A DNA stretch of 64,000 nt from Dysgonomonas mossii DSM 22836. GTDB lineage: Bacteria; Bacteroidota; Bacteroidia; Bacteroidales; Dysgonomonadaceae. The stretch covers positions 1 to 64,000 of the forward strand of contig NZ_GL892013.1 of NCBI RefSeq assembly GCF_000213575.1, read 5' to 3'. The position numbers and the translations under genes are program-made. The notes beneath the pieces were generated by a model, which worked only from the letters and a program-made list of their open reading frames with translations, was not told the DNA's origin and ran no database searches. Shown here piece after piece: positions 28,010 to 36,837 of this stretch (the stretch's first letter is position 1; the number at the start of each line of letters is the position of its first letter).

Positions 28010-28747
28010 ATGAAAAAAACAATTCTAACAATTTTACTCTGTGTTCCTACGGTTATTTTATATGCACAAACTCAGACGATTGAAGGAAATCTTCAAGTTA
28101 CTGCGAGTTTTACGGCAAGAGGAGAAATATGGACCGGGACTAGAGATATTCCCGATAAAACAGGTTTGGGTTCTAAACTAAATTTTGGTGGAATAGACTG
28201 GTCTGGAGACCCCGTATGGATGGCCAAATATGTAAAAACCAAAGACCAAACCGAACTTAGAGTAAATATTGGAGATGATGGAGGCAGTAGTGATATATTC
28301 TCTGTAGGCCATACTCATTGGAGTGATCTTAGTTGGCGTAGTTGGTTTGTGGCTTCAAGTCAAGGAGTCGGAATCGGGACTACAACACCCACAGCTAAAC
28401 TAGATGTAGTTGGCGCAATCAAAGGTGACCAACTTGATATTAACGGTACTATCCGTAGCAAAGAAGTGAAAATAGAAGCTACCGGATGGTCTGATTTTGT
28501 TTTCGACGAAAATTACAATCTTCCATCACTCTCGGAAGTAGAGAGTCATATAAAAGAGAATAAGCATCTTCCTAATATTCCTAGCGAAAAAGAAGTATTA
28601 AAAGATGGCATAAATGTGGTGGAAATGCAAGCCAAACTTCTACAAAAGATAGAAGAATTGACCTTATACGTTATAGAGCAGGATAAGAAGATCGAAACCC
28701 AAAATAAAGAAATACAAGAATTGAAAGAACGTGTAAAAGAGAACTAG
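28010..28747 (+). CDS. Secreted protein with tail-fibre/S74-like C-terminal region
   Basis: A 245-residue protein with a signal peptide (cleavage near ILYAQ). The C-terminal 80 residues (SLSEVESHIKENKHLPNIPS, then EMQAKLLQKIEELTLYVIEQ and a coiled coil) match a widespread Bacteroidetes secreted family that resembles the trimerising intramolecular-chaperone region of phage tail fibres. The signal peptide argues against a virion role, so it is more likely a host surface protein lying inside the phage region. It is divergent from the tail chaperone gene. Confidence 0.65.
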   Translation: MKKTILTILLCVPTVILYAQTQTIEGNLQVTASFTARGEIWTGTRDIPDKTGLGSKLNFGGIDWSGDPVWMAKYVKTKDQTELRVNIGDDGGSSDIFSVGHTHWSDLSWRSWFVASSQGVGIGTTTPTAKLDVVGAIKGDQLDINGTIRSKEVKIEATGWSDFVFDENYNLPSLSEVESHIKENKHLPNIPSEKEVLKDGINVVEMQAKLLQKIEELTLYVIEQDKKIETQNKEIQELKERVKEN

Positions 28748-28825
28748 TTTTTTAGCTATCGGAGTTTTCAAATCTGATAGGAATAAAACCCTTTCTATTG
28801 TCTGTATCACAGAGGGAAAGTAAAG

Positions 28826-28875
28826 CAGGGGATTGCAAATCCCCTGTAACGAAGATTACAAATCCTCTGCGACGC
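28826..28875. repeat. Degenerate palindromic repeat, copy D
   Basis: CAGGGGATTGCAAATCCCCTG is a perfect hairpin followed by a second, weaker GATTACAAATCC unit. It resembles copy O (44837-44926) more than the canonical three-hairpin copies. Confidence 0.6.
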
Positions 28876-28954
28876 AGCAGTTTTTCGTTTGAGACAATTA
28901 AACCTTCTCCAAGATTTATATTCTAATAAGAATAAAACTATAAATGTAAATGCC

Positions 28955-29575
28955 ATGAAAAAGTTGATTGCATTATTTATATTGACACTTTTATATACTC
29001 ATTCTGCTGACTTGTGGGCTATAGAGCATCATTCACAAGAGTCTGCCAAAGTGAGGGGTACTTGCCAAAGAAAGATAACATCATTGGGAGGCGGCTACTC
29101 AAAAGATAATTTTGACGTCTATTTTCGAGGACGGAAAATAGAAGACGCTTCGGCTAGCTCATTTAAGTATCTGGGAGGCGGCTATGGAAAAGACAACTGG
29201 AAAGTATTTTATCAGGGGAGGGTAGTCGAAGATGCTTCGGCTTCATCGTTCCAATATTCGGAGAACGGCTACGGCAAGGATAACTGGAAGACTTTCTTTA
29301 GAGGTAAAGCCGTTGGCAGTAAAAACCTACAGTCTCTGGGCGGTGGTTATTCAAAAGATAACTTTGACGTGTATTTCCGTGGAGAAAAAATAAAAGATGC
29401 TTCTGCTAATTCATTTAAGTATCTGGGCGGTGGCTATGGCAAAGATAGCTGGAAAGTATTTTATCAGGGGAGGGTAGTCGAAGAGGCTTCGGCTTCATCG
29501 TTCGAATACTCGGAAGACGGTTACGGTGCGGATAACTGGAATGTATTTTATAGAGGGAGAGTTGTAGAAAGATAA
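28955..29575 (+). CDS. Secreted DKNYY-like repeat protein
   Basis: A 206-residue protein with a signal peptide (MKKLIALFILTLLYTHSADL) and six copies of a roughly 26-residue repeat of the form GYxKDNxxVYFxGRxxExA, as in DKNYY-family proteins. The six form two triplets; the second (from LGGGYSKDNFDVYFRGEKI) is a near copy of the first, showing a recent in-frame duplication of about 250 bp. The start at 28955 places the signal peptide at the N-terminus. Function is unknown, and nothing ties it to phage assembly. Confidence 0.7.
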   Translation: MKKLIALFILTLLYTHSADLWAIEHHSQESAKVRGTCQRKITSLGGGYSKDNFDVYFRGRKIEDASASSFKYLGGGYGKDNWKVFYQGRVVEDASASSFQYSENGYGKDNWKTFFRGKAVGSKNLQSLGGGYSKDNFDVYFRGEKIKDASANSFKYLGGGYGKDSWKVFYQGRVVEEASASSFEYSEDGYGADNWNVFYRGRVVER

Positions 29576-29717
29576 ACTTTTTTTGGGGGGGTGTAAACTC
29601 AATATTTTCTAATATAAAGATTTGTAAATTAGAGAGGGTGGAGGAATATACTATAGTATTAATAAGTATTAATGTTAATTTTTTTTATATTTTTACGAAG
29701 ACTTAAATAGAGATACT

Positions 29718-30290
29718 GTGAATACTTTAGTTTTTTCTTTAATAGTTGTAATTGTTTTTATTATTCTATTTCTATTGTTGGATAAAAGGGACAAGCGTAA
29801 ACTTACTCAAAAAAAGGATCTTACGCCGGAGTGTAAACACAATTGTGATACTGTAGATCCAGACCCGTATCCTGAGATAAAATGCGAGCCCGAACCTGCT
29901 CCCGAACCCAAAAAAATAAAAGACATATTAGACGATGTAGATGTTGAATTTTATATAGGATCTATTGCTTTTGAGGAGGCAAAAAAAGAGCTTCCTTATA
30001 TTCCTGTTAGATATAGTTTAGACGATTCTTTAATGTATTCTAATTATGGTATAGATTTAAATGATCGAGATCCTCTATTCGAGGAATCTGCACGCTTAAT
30101 AGTTGTACATCAACAGGGTTCTACATCTCTAGTGCAGCGTAAATTTAGTATAGGGTATAACCGTGCCGGTCGTATTATGGATCAATTAGAGGCTGCTGGT
30201 ATTGTAGGACCTGCGCAAGGTAGTAAATCTCGTGAAGTTTTGATTGCTACAGAATGTGAATTAGAACAAAAATTAAATAGCTTAATGTAA
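29718..30290 (+). CDS. Membrane-anchored stand-alone FtsK-gamma-like DNA-binding protein
   Basis: A 190-residue protein starting with GTG. Residues 1-22 form a membrane anchor, followed by a Lys/Asp and then Pro/Glu-rich linker (EPEPAPEPKKIKD). The C-terminal 65 residues, including ARLIVVHQQGSTSLVQRKFS and GYNRAGRIMDQLEAAGIVGP, match the winged-helix gamma domain by which FtsK reads KOPS sequences and activates XerD. The motor domain of FtsK is absent. The start codon of the next gene overlaps its stop. A stand-alone gamma domain could act as a regulator or influence Xer recombination; both are inferences. Confidence 0.75.
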   Translation: MNTLVFSLIVVIVFIILFLLLDKRDKRKLTQKKDLTPECKHNCDTVDPDPYPEIKCEPEPAPEPKKIKDILDDVDVEFYIGSIAFEEAKKELPYIPVRYSLDDSLMYSNYGIDLNDRDPLFEESARLIVVHQQGSTSLVQRKFSIGYNRAGRIMDQLEAAGIVGPAQGSKSREVLIATECELEQKLNSLM

Positions 30291-30535
30291 TGGAAACCAG
30301 GGAACAAAAAATAAGAGAGGCTATAAAGTTACGTTATAGGGATCAAATAGAGGCTGAAAAACAGAGGATAATAAAAGAGGTTGAAGAGTTGATTGCTGAA
30401 GAGGAAAGGATGGAAAAAGATGCTATAAAAAGGAAGATAATACAGAAAGAACGCAAAAAAGAACTGGAACGCCAAGCCAGGGAGGAACTTATTAAAGAAG
30501 GTATTATTAAACGTGATGATAAAAATTTAAAATAA
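30290..30535 (+). CDS. Small highly charged coiled-coil protein
   Basis: An 81-residue protein made almost entirely of Lys, Arg, Glu, Ile and Gln in an uninterrupted helix (KQRIIKEVEELIAEEERME). Its ATG overlaps the stop of the FtsK-gamma-like gene by one base, so the two are translationally coupled and may interact. No family was recognised. Confidence 0.55.
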   Translation: METREQKIREAIKLRYRDQIEAEKQRIIKEVEELIAEEERMEKDAIKRKIIQKERKKELERQAREELIKEGIIKRDDKNLK

Positions 30536-30716
30536 TCTGATTCGTATTATTAACTATCATATATCTTTTTTTATCTCCTCTATCTTTTATTTCATACGAA
30601 CTCCTCTCCGCCACACTAATTACCGAAGTATCTCGATTATTATAAAGAATCCCCCTCTTTTTCATCATTTTCTCCAATAATTATCTATTGATGTAATTGA
30701 TAACATCAAAAACGAT

Positions 30717-31817
30717 ATGAGAAAAGAAGAAAAAACGTACACAGTAATTAAGCTGTCGGATACCGTGCGCACGTATCCCACTTTTACCAAAAACCACAAA
30801 GGCTGGATAAACTACGATCGTGACAACCTCCTGCCACAGCGCATTATAGAGCTCAACAACGAGTCGGCAATCAATCAGGCAGTGATAGAAAACAAAGTGA
30901 CTTATATCTGCGGATCGGGAATTGACGGAGCAGAGTATTACGGTCAGCCCAATCCAAACGATAGCTGGGACGACCTCATCGAAAAGGTAGCCAAAGACTA
31001 TGTCACCTTTGGCGGGTATTGCTTCCAGATCATCCTCAACGAAAACGGCAAGAGCATGAGCCTCTACCATACCGACTTTAGTAAGGTGAGGATAGGCGAG
31101 GTGAACGATTTTGGCATCAACCTCAGCTTCTATCTGTCTAACGACTGGCGACGCACAGCGGGCAAGTATGCACCCGTGGCGATAAAAGCCTACGGCAGCG
31201 AGGAGATGCAAAAGGGCGTCCCGTATCTGTACTATTACAAAGACTATGCACCAAGCCTCGACCATTACCCTGTACCGCAATACTACTCGGCGTTGAACTA
31301 CATCGAAGCGGACGGATTGCTGGGCAAATTCTACCGCAACTCTATCCACAACGGCTTTGTGCCCTCTACCATTATCACCATGCCGAGCAACCCGAGCGAA
31401 GATCAGAAAGACCAGTTTCAGACCGATATAGAACGCAGCTATGCAGGCACAAATGGTGCAAATAGCATTGTGGTACTTTGGGGCGAAAGTCAGGAGGTGA
31501 AGCCTGTGGTGACCTCGTACACGGCAAGCAACAATGCCGACTTGTACAACAATGTGGATGAGATTATTTTTCAGAAGATTATTTCCGCGCATCGCCTTAC
31601 ATCGCCTACCTTGGCGGGACTGTCGGGCTCGGGCAATCTGTCGGGTAATGCCAACGAGATCATCAACTCGTTTGTGCTTTACAACCAGACCGTTATTCAC
31701 CAGCTTCGCCGACGGATACTGGACACACTAAGCATTTTTACGATCAACAACGGATATAAGAAGCTCGAATTGCGTGACTTGGATATCGTAGAGCAGATTT
31801 CTGATAAGGCTATATAA
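30717..31817 (+). CDS. Phage portal protein
   Basis: A 366-residue portal of the Bacteroidetes siphophage type. It contains the early segment LPQRIIELNNESAINQAVIENKVTYICGSG, the mid-domain YYKDYAPSLDHYPVPQYYSALNYIEAD, and the C-terminal helix region SGNANEIINSFVLYNQTVIHQLRRRILD. Twelve copies should form the DNA entry ring at one capsid vertex, bind TerL and later hold the neck. The gene is intact, starts the plus-strand block of virion genes and is followed by a three-hairpin repeat. Its GC content is visibly higher than that of the genes just upstream. Confidence 0.88.
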   Translation: MRKEEKTYTVIKLSDTVRTYPTFTKNHKGWINYDRDNLLPQRIIELNNESAINQAVIENKVTYICGSGIDGAEYYGQPNPNDSWDDLIEKVAKDYVTFGGYCFQIILNENGKSMSLYHTDFSKVRIGEVNDFGINLSFYLSNDWRRTAGKYAPVAIKAYGSEEMQKGVPYLYYYKDYAPSLDHYPVPQYYSALNYIEADGLLGKFYRNSIHNGFVPSTIITMPSNPSEDQKDQFQTDIERSYAGTNGANSIVVLWGESQEVKPVVTSYTASNNADLYNNVDEIIFQKIISAHRLTSPTLAGLSGSGNLSGNANEIINSFVLYNQTVIHQLRRRILDTLSIFTINNGYKKLELRDLDIVEQISDKAI

Positions 31818-31840
31818 GAATGTGCCAATAACTCAGTTCA

Positions 31841-31922
31841 TCAGGATTTAAAATCCTTATAGTAAGACTTCGGGGTTGCAAACCCCTAAGGACGAAGGAC
31901 GAAGTTGCAACCCCCTAAGGAC
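31841..31922. repeat. Three-hairpin repeat, copy E (hairpin 3 missing)
   Basis: Keeps hairpin 2 (AGGATTTAAAATCCT) and hairpin 1 in inverted order, followed by a partly duplicated hairpin-1 right arm (GAAGGACGAAG). Fills the gap between portal and head-adaptor genes. Confidence 0.7.
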
Positions 31923-31979
31923 AAAGAGAGGATAAAAGAAAGCATATCAAGTAAAAAAACAATTAAACAAAAACATAAA

Positions 31980-32522
31980 ATGAACGAATACATACAAATC
32001 CCACTTATCACCGAGAGCCTCTTTAAGCAGCACTCTCCCGTGACAGCAAACACCGACATTACCGAGTTTGTACCCTACATCTGCATTGCGCAAGAGCTGC
32101 ATATAGAGCCTGTGCTGGGCGAAGCATTGATGACTGAGCTCAAGGCACAGATAACCGAAAACACGCTCACAGCGCACAACAGCGACCTTGTGGTGCGTCT
32201 TGCGCCCGCCTTGTCGTTCTATGCCGTTTATCAGGCGTTGCCTTTCCATTGGGCTACCATCGTCAACAAAGGTATCACCATCCGTGAGAGTGACAACAGC
32301 AAAGCCGTAGATATCAAAGACCTGGCACAGCTTCGTCAGTGGATAAAGAACGATGCCGATGTGTTAAAAAATCAACTGATGGACTTTCTTTCCAAGTGTA
32401 GTGCCCACTATCCGTTGTGGCGTCCGCAAGATGGGTGCTGCGATAAGGTGATGGGCGAAGGCTCAGGCAGGAAATCGTTCGACAGCGGCTTCCACTTCAA
32501 AGGCAAGAGGAAAGGCTGCTGA
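31980..32522 (+). CDS. Head-tail adaptor-like protein (DUF6712-like)
   Basis: A 180-residue protein starting MNEYIQIPLITES and largely helical, with SPVTANTDITEFVPYICIAQ and a later VVRLAPALSFYAVYQALPF. Proteins of this type follow the capsid gene in Bacteroidetes siphophages and probably serve as the head-completion adaptor on the portal. Here it follows the portal instead. The start at 31980 is preferred over 31905, since the added residues come from the repeat upstream. A terminator follows at 32530. The DUF number is recalled with moderate certainty. Confidence 0.6.
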   Translation: MNEYIQIPLITESLFKQHSPVTANTDITEFVPYICIAQELHIEPVLGEALMTELKAQITENTLTAHNSDLVVRLAPALSFYAVYQALPFHWATIVNKGITIRESDNSKAVDIKDLAQLRQWIKNDADVLKNQLMDFLSKCSAHYPLWRPQDGCCDKVMGEGSGRKSFDSGFHFKGKRKGC

Positions 32523-32529
32523 GAGAAGA

Positions 32530-32562
32530 AATCCCCTAAACTTGAATGAGTTTAGGGGATTT
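32530..32562 (+). terminator. Strong intrinsic terminator after the head-adaptor gene
   Basis: AATCCCCTAAACT pairs with AGTTTAGGGGATT around TGAATG, followed by TTGTTTTG. It would stop portal/adaptor transcripts before the leftward lipoprotein gene. Confidence 0.75.
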
Positions 32563-32582
32563 TGTTTTGTATGCTAAGATGC

Positions 32583-32623
32583 TCCGTTCTTCGGGGTTTA
32601 ACGTAGTTAAATCCGAAAGGACG
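32583..32623. repeat. Three-hairpin repeat, copy F (hybrid half unit)
   Basis: A single hairpin whose left arm comes from hairpin 1 (TTCGGGGTTT) and right arm from hairpin 3 (AAATCCGAAAGGACG), with a shortened loop insert AACGTAGTT. It looks like a recombinant between the two hairpins. Confidence 0.7.
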
Positions 32624-32633
32624 TTAGAATTCC

Positions 32634-33407
32634 TTATGGTTTTTGTTTTGTGTATACAATCGGATTGGAGTTTTTATAGATGGTGAGTTTATCACCCGAT
32701 AGAGTGTATTTGCTAATGTTTACTACTTTATTATTATTATATAACCATATTTTATCTACACTTCTTGTTCTGCCTTGCCATGTGTAAACATCTCTAAACA
32801 AATCATACTTTTCATAATCTGTATATTTTACAATTTTTCCTGAGGTTTTCTCATAAACATATTCTTTCATCATACCATTTTCGAAAACTAGAGCAACAGA
32901 ATCTGTATTCATTGTAATAGACCATTTACCCTTTAATATGTTCTTACTAAGTCCTTCAGAACCCTCATATATTTCACGATAGAATGTATAGTCTTGATTA
33001 TTAATAAAATTGTATAATATCAGTTTTTCATCTTTTAAAACAAATGGATATGTTACCCCTTTTGTATCAGAATAGGAAGAAAATTTTAACTTATCTCCAT
33101 ACACATAGCCATTTGTATAATATTTATATTTTCTTTGTTTTGACATATTCATATCTATCTCATATTCGGTTATGTGTATCCCACGGTCAGCAGGAATAGT
33201 ATCTGGTAGAATTCCAAAGTTTATTCTTATAGAATCTTTTCCTATAGCCGAAACCCAAGTAGTGTTAGAAAACATTATTGAATATTTGCTAGCAGCACTC
33301 TGCTCTTTCATCCGTTCATCATACTCTTTTTCCCAATTATCTTTCTCACAACTCCAAAAACTCCCGATAAAACCTATTATCAGGATCCAAAAAAATGTAT
33401 ATCTCAT
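32634..33407 (-). CDS. Lipoprotein of unknown function inserted between phage genes
   Basis: A 257-residue protein with a signal peptide and lipobox (GSFWSC), then a low-GC, Lys/Tyr/Asn-rich sequence ending in a small lipocalin-like segment (GDKLTIYKNSNPIVYTKQKP). It is transcribed against the flanking virion genes and is visibly richer in A and T than they are, so it is likely a later arrival or a moron gene. It is bracketed by repeat copies F and G. The start at 33407 puts the signal peptide first. Confidence 0.6.
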   Translation of the reverse strand: MRYTFFWILIIGFIGSFWSCEKDNWEKEYDERMKEQSAASKYSIMFSNTTWVSAIGKDSIRINFGILPDTIPADRGIHITEYEIDMNMSKQRKYKYYTNGYVYGDKLKFSSYSDTKGVTYPFVLKDEKLILYNFINNQDYTFYREIYEGSEGLSKNILKGKWSITMNTDSVALVFENGMMKEYVYEKTSGKIVKYTDYEKYDLFRDVYTWQGRTRSVDKIWLYNNNKVVNISKYTLSGDKLTIYKNSNPIVYTKQKP

Positions 33408-33514
33408 AGCTTTTTGATTTTTTAATTGATTTAACACATTTGTAGCTTGTATAGGTAAGACTAGCTAATATACCAAAGGTTTAAAAACCATCATCAGATC
33501 TTTCCAAATTTCCT

Positions 33515-33605
33515 CCGTCCATCGGGGTTTAACTACGTTACACTCCGTTGATTGCTAATTGCAACCCCGAAGCTTTACTATAAGGATTTTAAATCCAAAA
33601 GGACG
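33515..33605. repeat. Three-hairpin repeat, copy G (loop insert in hairpin 1, hairpin 3 lost)
   Basis: Hairpin 1 (TCGGGGTT with AACCCCGA) has the roughly 30-bp insert in its loop, in reverse orientation to copy A; hairpin 2 follows and the unit ends CAAAAGGACG. Confidence 0.8.
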
Positions 33606-33620
33606 TTACATCCGAAAAAG

Positions 33621-33645
33621 CCTGAGAGAAATCTCAGGTTTTTTT
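33621..33645 (+). terminator. Terminator-like hairpin upstream of the tape measure gene
   Basis: CCTGAGA and TCTCAGG pair around GAAA, followed by seven T. The nearest plus-strand gene upstream ended more than 1 kb earlier, so this may be a relic of a former gene or an attenuator for the tape measure gene. Confidence 0.6.
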
Positions 33646-33694
33646 ATGATTCCTCTCCAAATTTATCTCTATATATACTAATAATTAAAATATT

Positions 33695-35902
33695 ATGGCA
33701 GATAAAAGAAAGTATGAAATCGAAATTAAAAGTGATGTTGAGCCTGTAAAAAAGCTTCTTACAGCTGTAAAGTCGGTAGATATAAGCAACAAAGACTTGG
33801 GGGAGACATTAAAGGATGTAATAAAAATAGAACAGGAAGCAATAAAAACCGGTAAGGAAAAATCGGAGAAAGATGAACAAATAGCGAAGCGACGAGCCAA
33901 AAACTCTGAAAAAGTGACTGAGTTATATCGTGCTATAGCCACTCAAGAGCATAGTCATATAGAGAATGCGGCAAAGATGCTTGAGCAGTCGCATCAGGTA
34001 GCAGCTAAAGTTTCAGAAATAAGCGACCTGAATAAAGAATCGTACAAACTATTGATGAAAAATAATCAGGAAAAGGCAAAAGCTATTCAAGAAGAGATAG
34101 ATGGTCTGACAAAGAATGCCGAATCGGTAGTTGCTGTTACCGAAGCCTATAAGAAAAAGAAAGAGATTATAGAAGAACAAGCCGTTATAGCCCAAGCTGA
34201 GGCAGAGGCTTCATATAATGTACAAATAGAGCAGGCAAAACTGGCGGGCAAAAACGTTGTGGCACTCGAAGAAGCAAAGGCAGAGCAAGTAAAACGTATT
34301 AACGAACAACTGGGAAAAGACCTGAAAAAGAATTCGGAAGAGTATTCTGCTTCTTTTAAGGGTGTATATAATAAGCTGGTAAGTAGTCTTAGCGAGAATG
34401 CAGAAATCTTCAAAGACACGACATCTAAGAGTACAAAGGAGCTGATGAAATCAACGGCAACCGAAGCTGCCGAAATGCTGGGTATAAGCGATGAGACAAC
34501 ACAAACTATCATTAAGGCGGCAATAGAGGCACAAGAAAAGGCGAAAGAAGCTACCGCAGAAGTAAAAAAGACCGAAGAGACAGCCAAAACTGCTACCGCA
34601 GAAGTAAAAAAGACGGGTGAGGAAGCAGCCAAGACCGCTGAGGCTACAAAAAAGATAGTGGACATAGATGCTACCAGGAAAAATATAGAAAAGATAAGGC
34701 TGTCGCTCGAAGAATACCGATCGATGTTGAAATATACAAGTGAAGAAAGGATAAAAGAATATGACGAAGAACTGAAAGCTGCGGGAGACAACGCCGAAAA
34801 GCGAAAAGAGATAGAAGCCCGCAAAGCGCAGTATATAGAACAGTTTACGCAAGAGATGTGGACTCTAAGCCAGACAAAGAATAAACTGGAAAAGAAAGAG
34901 CAAGATCTGGGGATAGTGCAATGGGTACAATATGCTCAGAAAATAGAAGAGATAGCTAACAGCATAAAGGGAGTAACAGACCAGATATCAGGTGCACTAG
35001 GGTCTGCATTTAGTGCTGTAAGTAAAGCTTACGATGCGGAGATAGCTTCATGGGATGAAAAAATAAAACATCTGAAAAATAAAAATGCAGAAGTCTCAAA
35101 AGAAATTGAAAATCAAGGCAAAAAAATAGCAGCATTAGAAGCTGCACAAAAAAACGCATCTGCTGCCGGCTTAGACCAAAGAGCGGAGGAATTAGCGAAA
35201 AGTTTAAAAGCAGAAAAGGAAACATATCAAGAACAATTAAAAAACAAAGAAGAACTCGAAGAAAAAGAAAGGGAATACGAAAGGCGAAAAGCAAAAGAGC
35301 AAGCAAAAAAAGAAAAAATAGAGAAACTAAATCGCAAAGCCACGTTAATAAAAAACATTGGAGAAGCGACAGCCAATGTCGCCCAAGGGATAACCAAGAC
35401 TTTAGGAGCTTATCCATGGCCGTTAAATCTGGCACTTGCTGCTGTTGTTGGTGCTGCAGGTGCTGTCCAGATAGGGATTATGACCAAGCAGCTAGCCAAA
35501 TTCCAAGACGGCGGTCTTCTCCACGGCAAACGCCACTCACAGGGCGGTATGCGTATCGAGGGTACAAATATGGAAGTAGAGGGCGGCGAATTTGTTGTCA
35601 ACCGGGTGTCTACCGATAAAAACATGGGATTGGTAAAATATATCAACGAGCAACGGCGCGAGCTGAAGCCAAAAGACCTCGATGCCTTTTTCGCACGTTC
35701 GTCTCAGGGGTTGGAACCGTCCTTCAAGCGGATGTTTGCCCAAGGGGGGCAGTTACCAACCATCGAACCCGCAACCAATGTGGACAACGACAGCCTGATA
35801 AAAGCAATTCAAGCTATAAAAATAGAGCCTAAAGTTGCCGTTACCGATATTCACCGTGCACAAGACAATATGGTAAGTGTAAGCGGTTGGTCGGGAGTGT
35901 AA
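33695..35902 (+). CDS. Phage tail tape measure protein
   Basis: A 735-residue, mostly coiled-coil protein rich in Lys, Glu and Ala, with heptad-like repeats including ATAEVKKTEE and KTATAEVKKTGE. Near residues 570-600 a hydrophobic stretch (LNLALAAVVGAAGAVQIGIM) precedes GGLLHGKRHSQGGMRIEGTN and the EGGEFVVNR motif found at the end of many tape measure proteins. It sets tail length and is ejected with DNA; at about 1.5 angstrom per helical residue, 735 residues suggest a tail of roughly 110 nm. It should follow the tail chaperone but lies on the other strand 6 kb away, with a terminator directly downstream. Confidence 0.85.
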   Translation: MADKRKYEIEIKSDVEPVKKLLTAVKSVDISNKDLGETLKDVIKIEQEAIKTGKEKSEKDEQIAKRRAKNSEKVTELYRAIATQEHSHIENAAKMLEQSHQVAAKVSEISDLNKESYKLLMKNNQEKAKAIQEEIDGLTKNAESVVAVTEAYKKKKEIIEEQAVIAQAEAEASYNVQIEQAKLAGKNVVALEEAKAEQVKRINEQLGKDLKKNSEEYSASFKGVYNKLVSSLSENAEIFKDTTSKSTKELMKSTATEAAEMLGISDETTQTIIKAAIEAQEKAKEATAEVKKTEETAKTATAEVKKTGEEAAKTAEATKKIVDIDATRKNIEKIRLSLEEYRSMLKYTSEERIKEYDEELKAAGDNAEKRKEIEARKAQYIEQFTQEMWTLSQTKNKLEKKEQDLGIVQWVQYAQKIEEIANSIKGVTDQISGALGSAFSAVSKAYDAEIASWDEKIKHLKNKNAEVSKEIENQGKKIAALEAAQKNASAAGLDQRAEELAKSLKAEKETYQEQLKNKEELEEKEREYERRKAKEQAKKEKIEKLNRKATLIKNIGEATANVAQGITKTLGAYPWPLNLALAAVVGAAGAVQIGIMTKQLAKFQDGGLLHGKRHSQGGMRIEGTNMEVEGGEFVVNRVSTDKNMGLVKYINEQRRELKPKDLDAFFARSSQGLEPSFKRMFAQGGQLPTIEPATNVDNDSLIKAIQAIKIEPKVAVTDIHRAQDNMVSVSGWSGV

Positions 35903-35936
35903 TGGATCAATAGGGAATGGATTTCATCCCTTTGTT

Positions 35937-35967
35937 ATAAAAGCGTGGCTCATGAGTCACGCTTTTA
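35937..35967 (+). terminator. Intrinsic terminator after the tape measure gene
   Basis: AAAAGCGTGGCTC pairs with GAGTCACGCTTTT (one mismatch) and is followed by ATTAT. It ends the tape measure transcript before repeat copy H. Confidence 0.7.
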
Positions 35968-36008
35968 TTATATGCAATCATTTCAATTTACTTTTTTTCT
36001 TCGTTTCC

Positions 36009-36101
36009 TCGTTCTTCGGGGTTTGTAACCCCGAAGCTTATACTATCAGGATTTCAAAATCCGAATAAGAATAGCTTTCGGATTGCAAATCCGAAAGGAT
36101 G
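36009..36101. repeat. Three-hairpin repeat, copy H (canonical)
   Basis: CGTTCTTCGGGG...CCGAAAGGATG with all three hairpins and no insert. Its hairpin 2 has a central C (GGATTTCAAAATCC). Confidence 0.85.
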
Positions 36102-36123
36102 TTTGCAACCTTCATATTGTGTA

Positions 36124-36630
36124 TTATTTACTGACGTATATGAGAACTGTATTTAGTTTCTTTTTTTCATCATACTGTTTTTTTATTCCGACTAAACCCT
36201 CCGGAGGTTTGCTCCATGCAAAATCTATTTTTCCTTCTTTGCGTAGTTTGGTTTCTTTATTTGGCTGTATGCCATAGTCCTTTTCGAGTATAGATACCAA
36301 CTCAGTAAATTCTATAGGATTCTTATTATTCTTATCAAACTCTTTGATATATGAGATTAGCCGAAGCCCACTCTTATTAAATGTTAGAAAACAAGTGTTG
36401 AATACATATCCGGCCAATTCCATATTCGTAACTTTTATCACGTTTTCCAACAGGGGGATGATTTGTATGTCTTCTGTCTTGATATCGATTAATATTTCGT
36501 ATGCTTGTTCGATAGTCATACCCAGATAGAATTCACCTAGTCCGGTTATCGGCACGTCTGTTTTTACCGATTGAGCAAAAGATGTAGTGGCGGATAGTAA
36601 TAAAATAAGAAGGATAATTTTTGTCTTCAT
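36124..36630 (-). CDS. Secreted protein of unknown function, paralogous to the truncated gene at 36795
   Basis: A 168-residue protein with a signal peptide (LLLLSATTSFAQ). The first mature segment, ITGLGEFYLGMTIEQAYEILI, matches IEGFGHFKFGMTKKQGQNAI of the neighbouring truncated gene. The G-x-F-x-G-M-T pattern near the N-terminus is common in small Bacteroidetes periplasmic proteins. It is not phage-like and runs against the virion genes. Function unknown. Confidence 0.6.
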   Translation of the reverse strand: MKTKIILLILLLSATTSFAQSVKTDVPITGLGEFYLGMTIEQAYEILIDIKTEDIQIIPLLENVIKVTNMELAGYVFNTCFLTFNKSGLRLISYIKEFDKNNKNPIEFTELVSILEKDYGIQPNKETKLRKEGKIDFAWSKPPEGLVGIKKQYDEKKKLNTVLIYVSK

Positions 36631-36702
36631 AATCTTCGTGTAGTTTGGTGTATAATAATAGGTTGCTTCTGCCTCTTCGTCTCAGGGGATTTGCAATCTG
36701 CT

Positions 36703-36837
36703 CGTTCTTCGAGGTTTGCAACCCCGAAGCTTATACTATCAGGATTTTCAAATCCGAATACGAATAGCTTTCGGATTACAAATCTGAAAGGACGTTAGCA
36801 ATCAACGGAGTGTAACGTAGTTAAATCCGAAAGGACG
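36703..36837. repeat. Three-hairpin repeat, copy I, plus an extra insert-bearing half unit
   Basis: A canonical unit (36703-36793) followed directly by a second right arm: the loop insert TTAGCAATCAACG...GTAACGTAGTTAA and then ATCCGAAAGGACG. Its right end cuts into the gene at 36795-37016. Confidence 0.85.

Noticed and set aside
30681-31700. 339-codon minus-strand frame opposite the portal gene
   Set aside because: The portal on the plus strand has clear family features; the opposing frame is a mirror artefact of its codon use.
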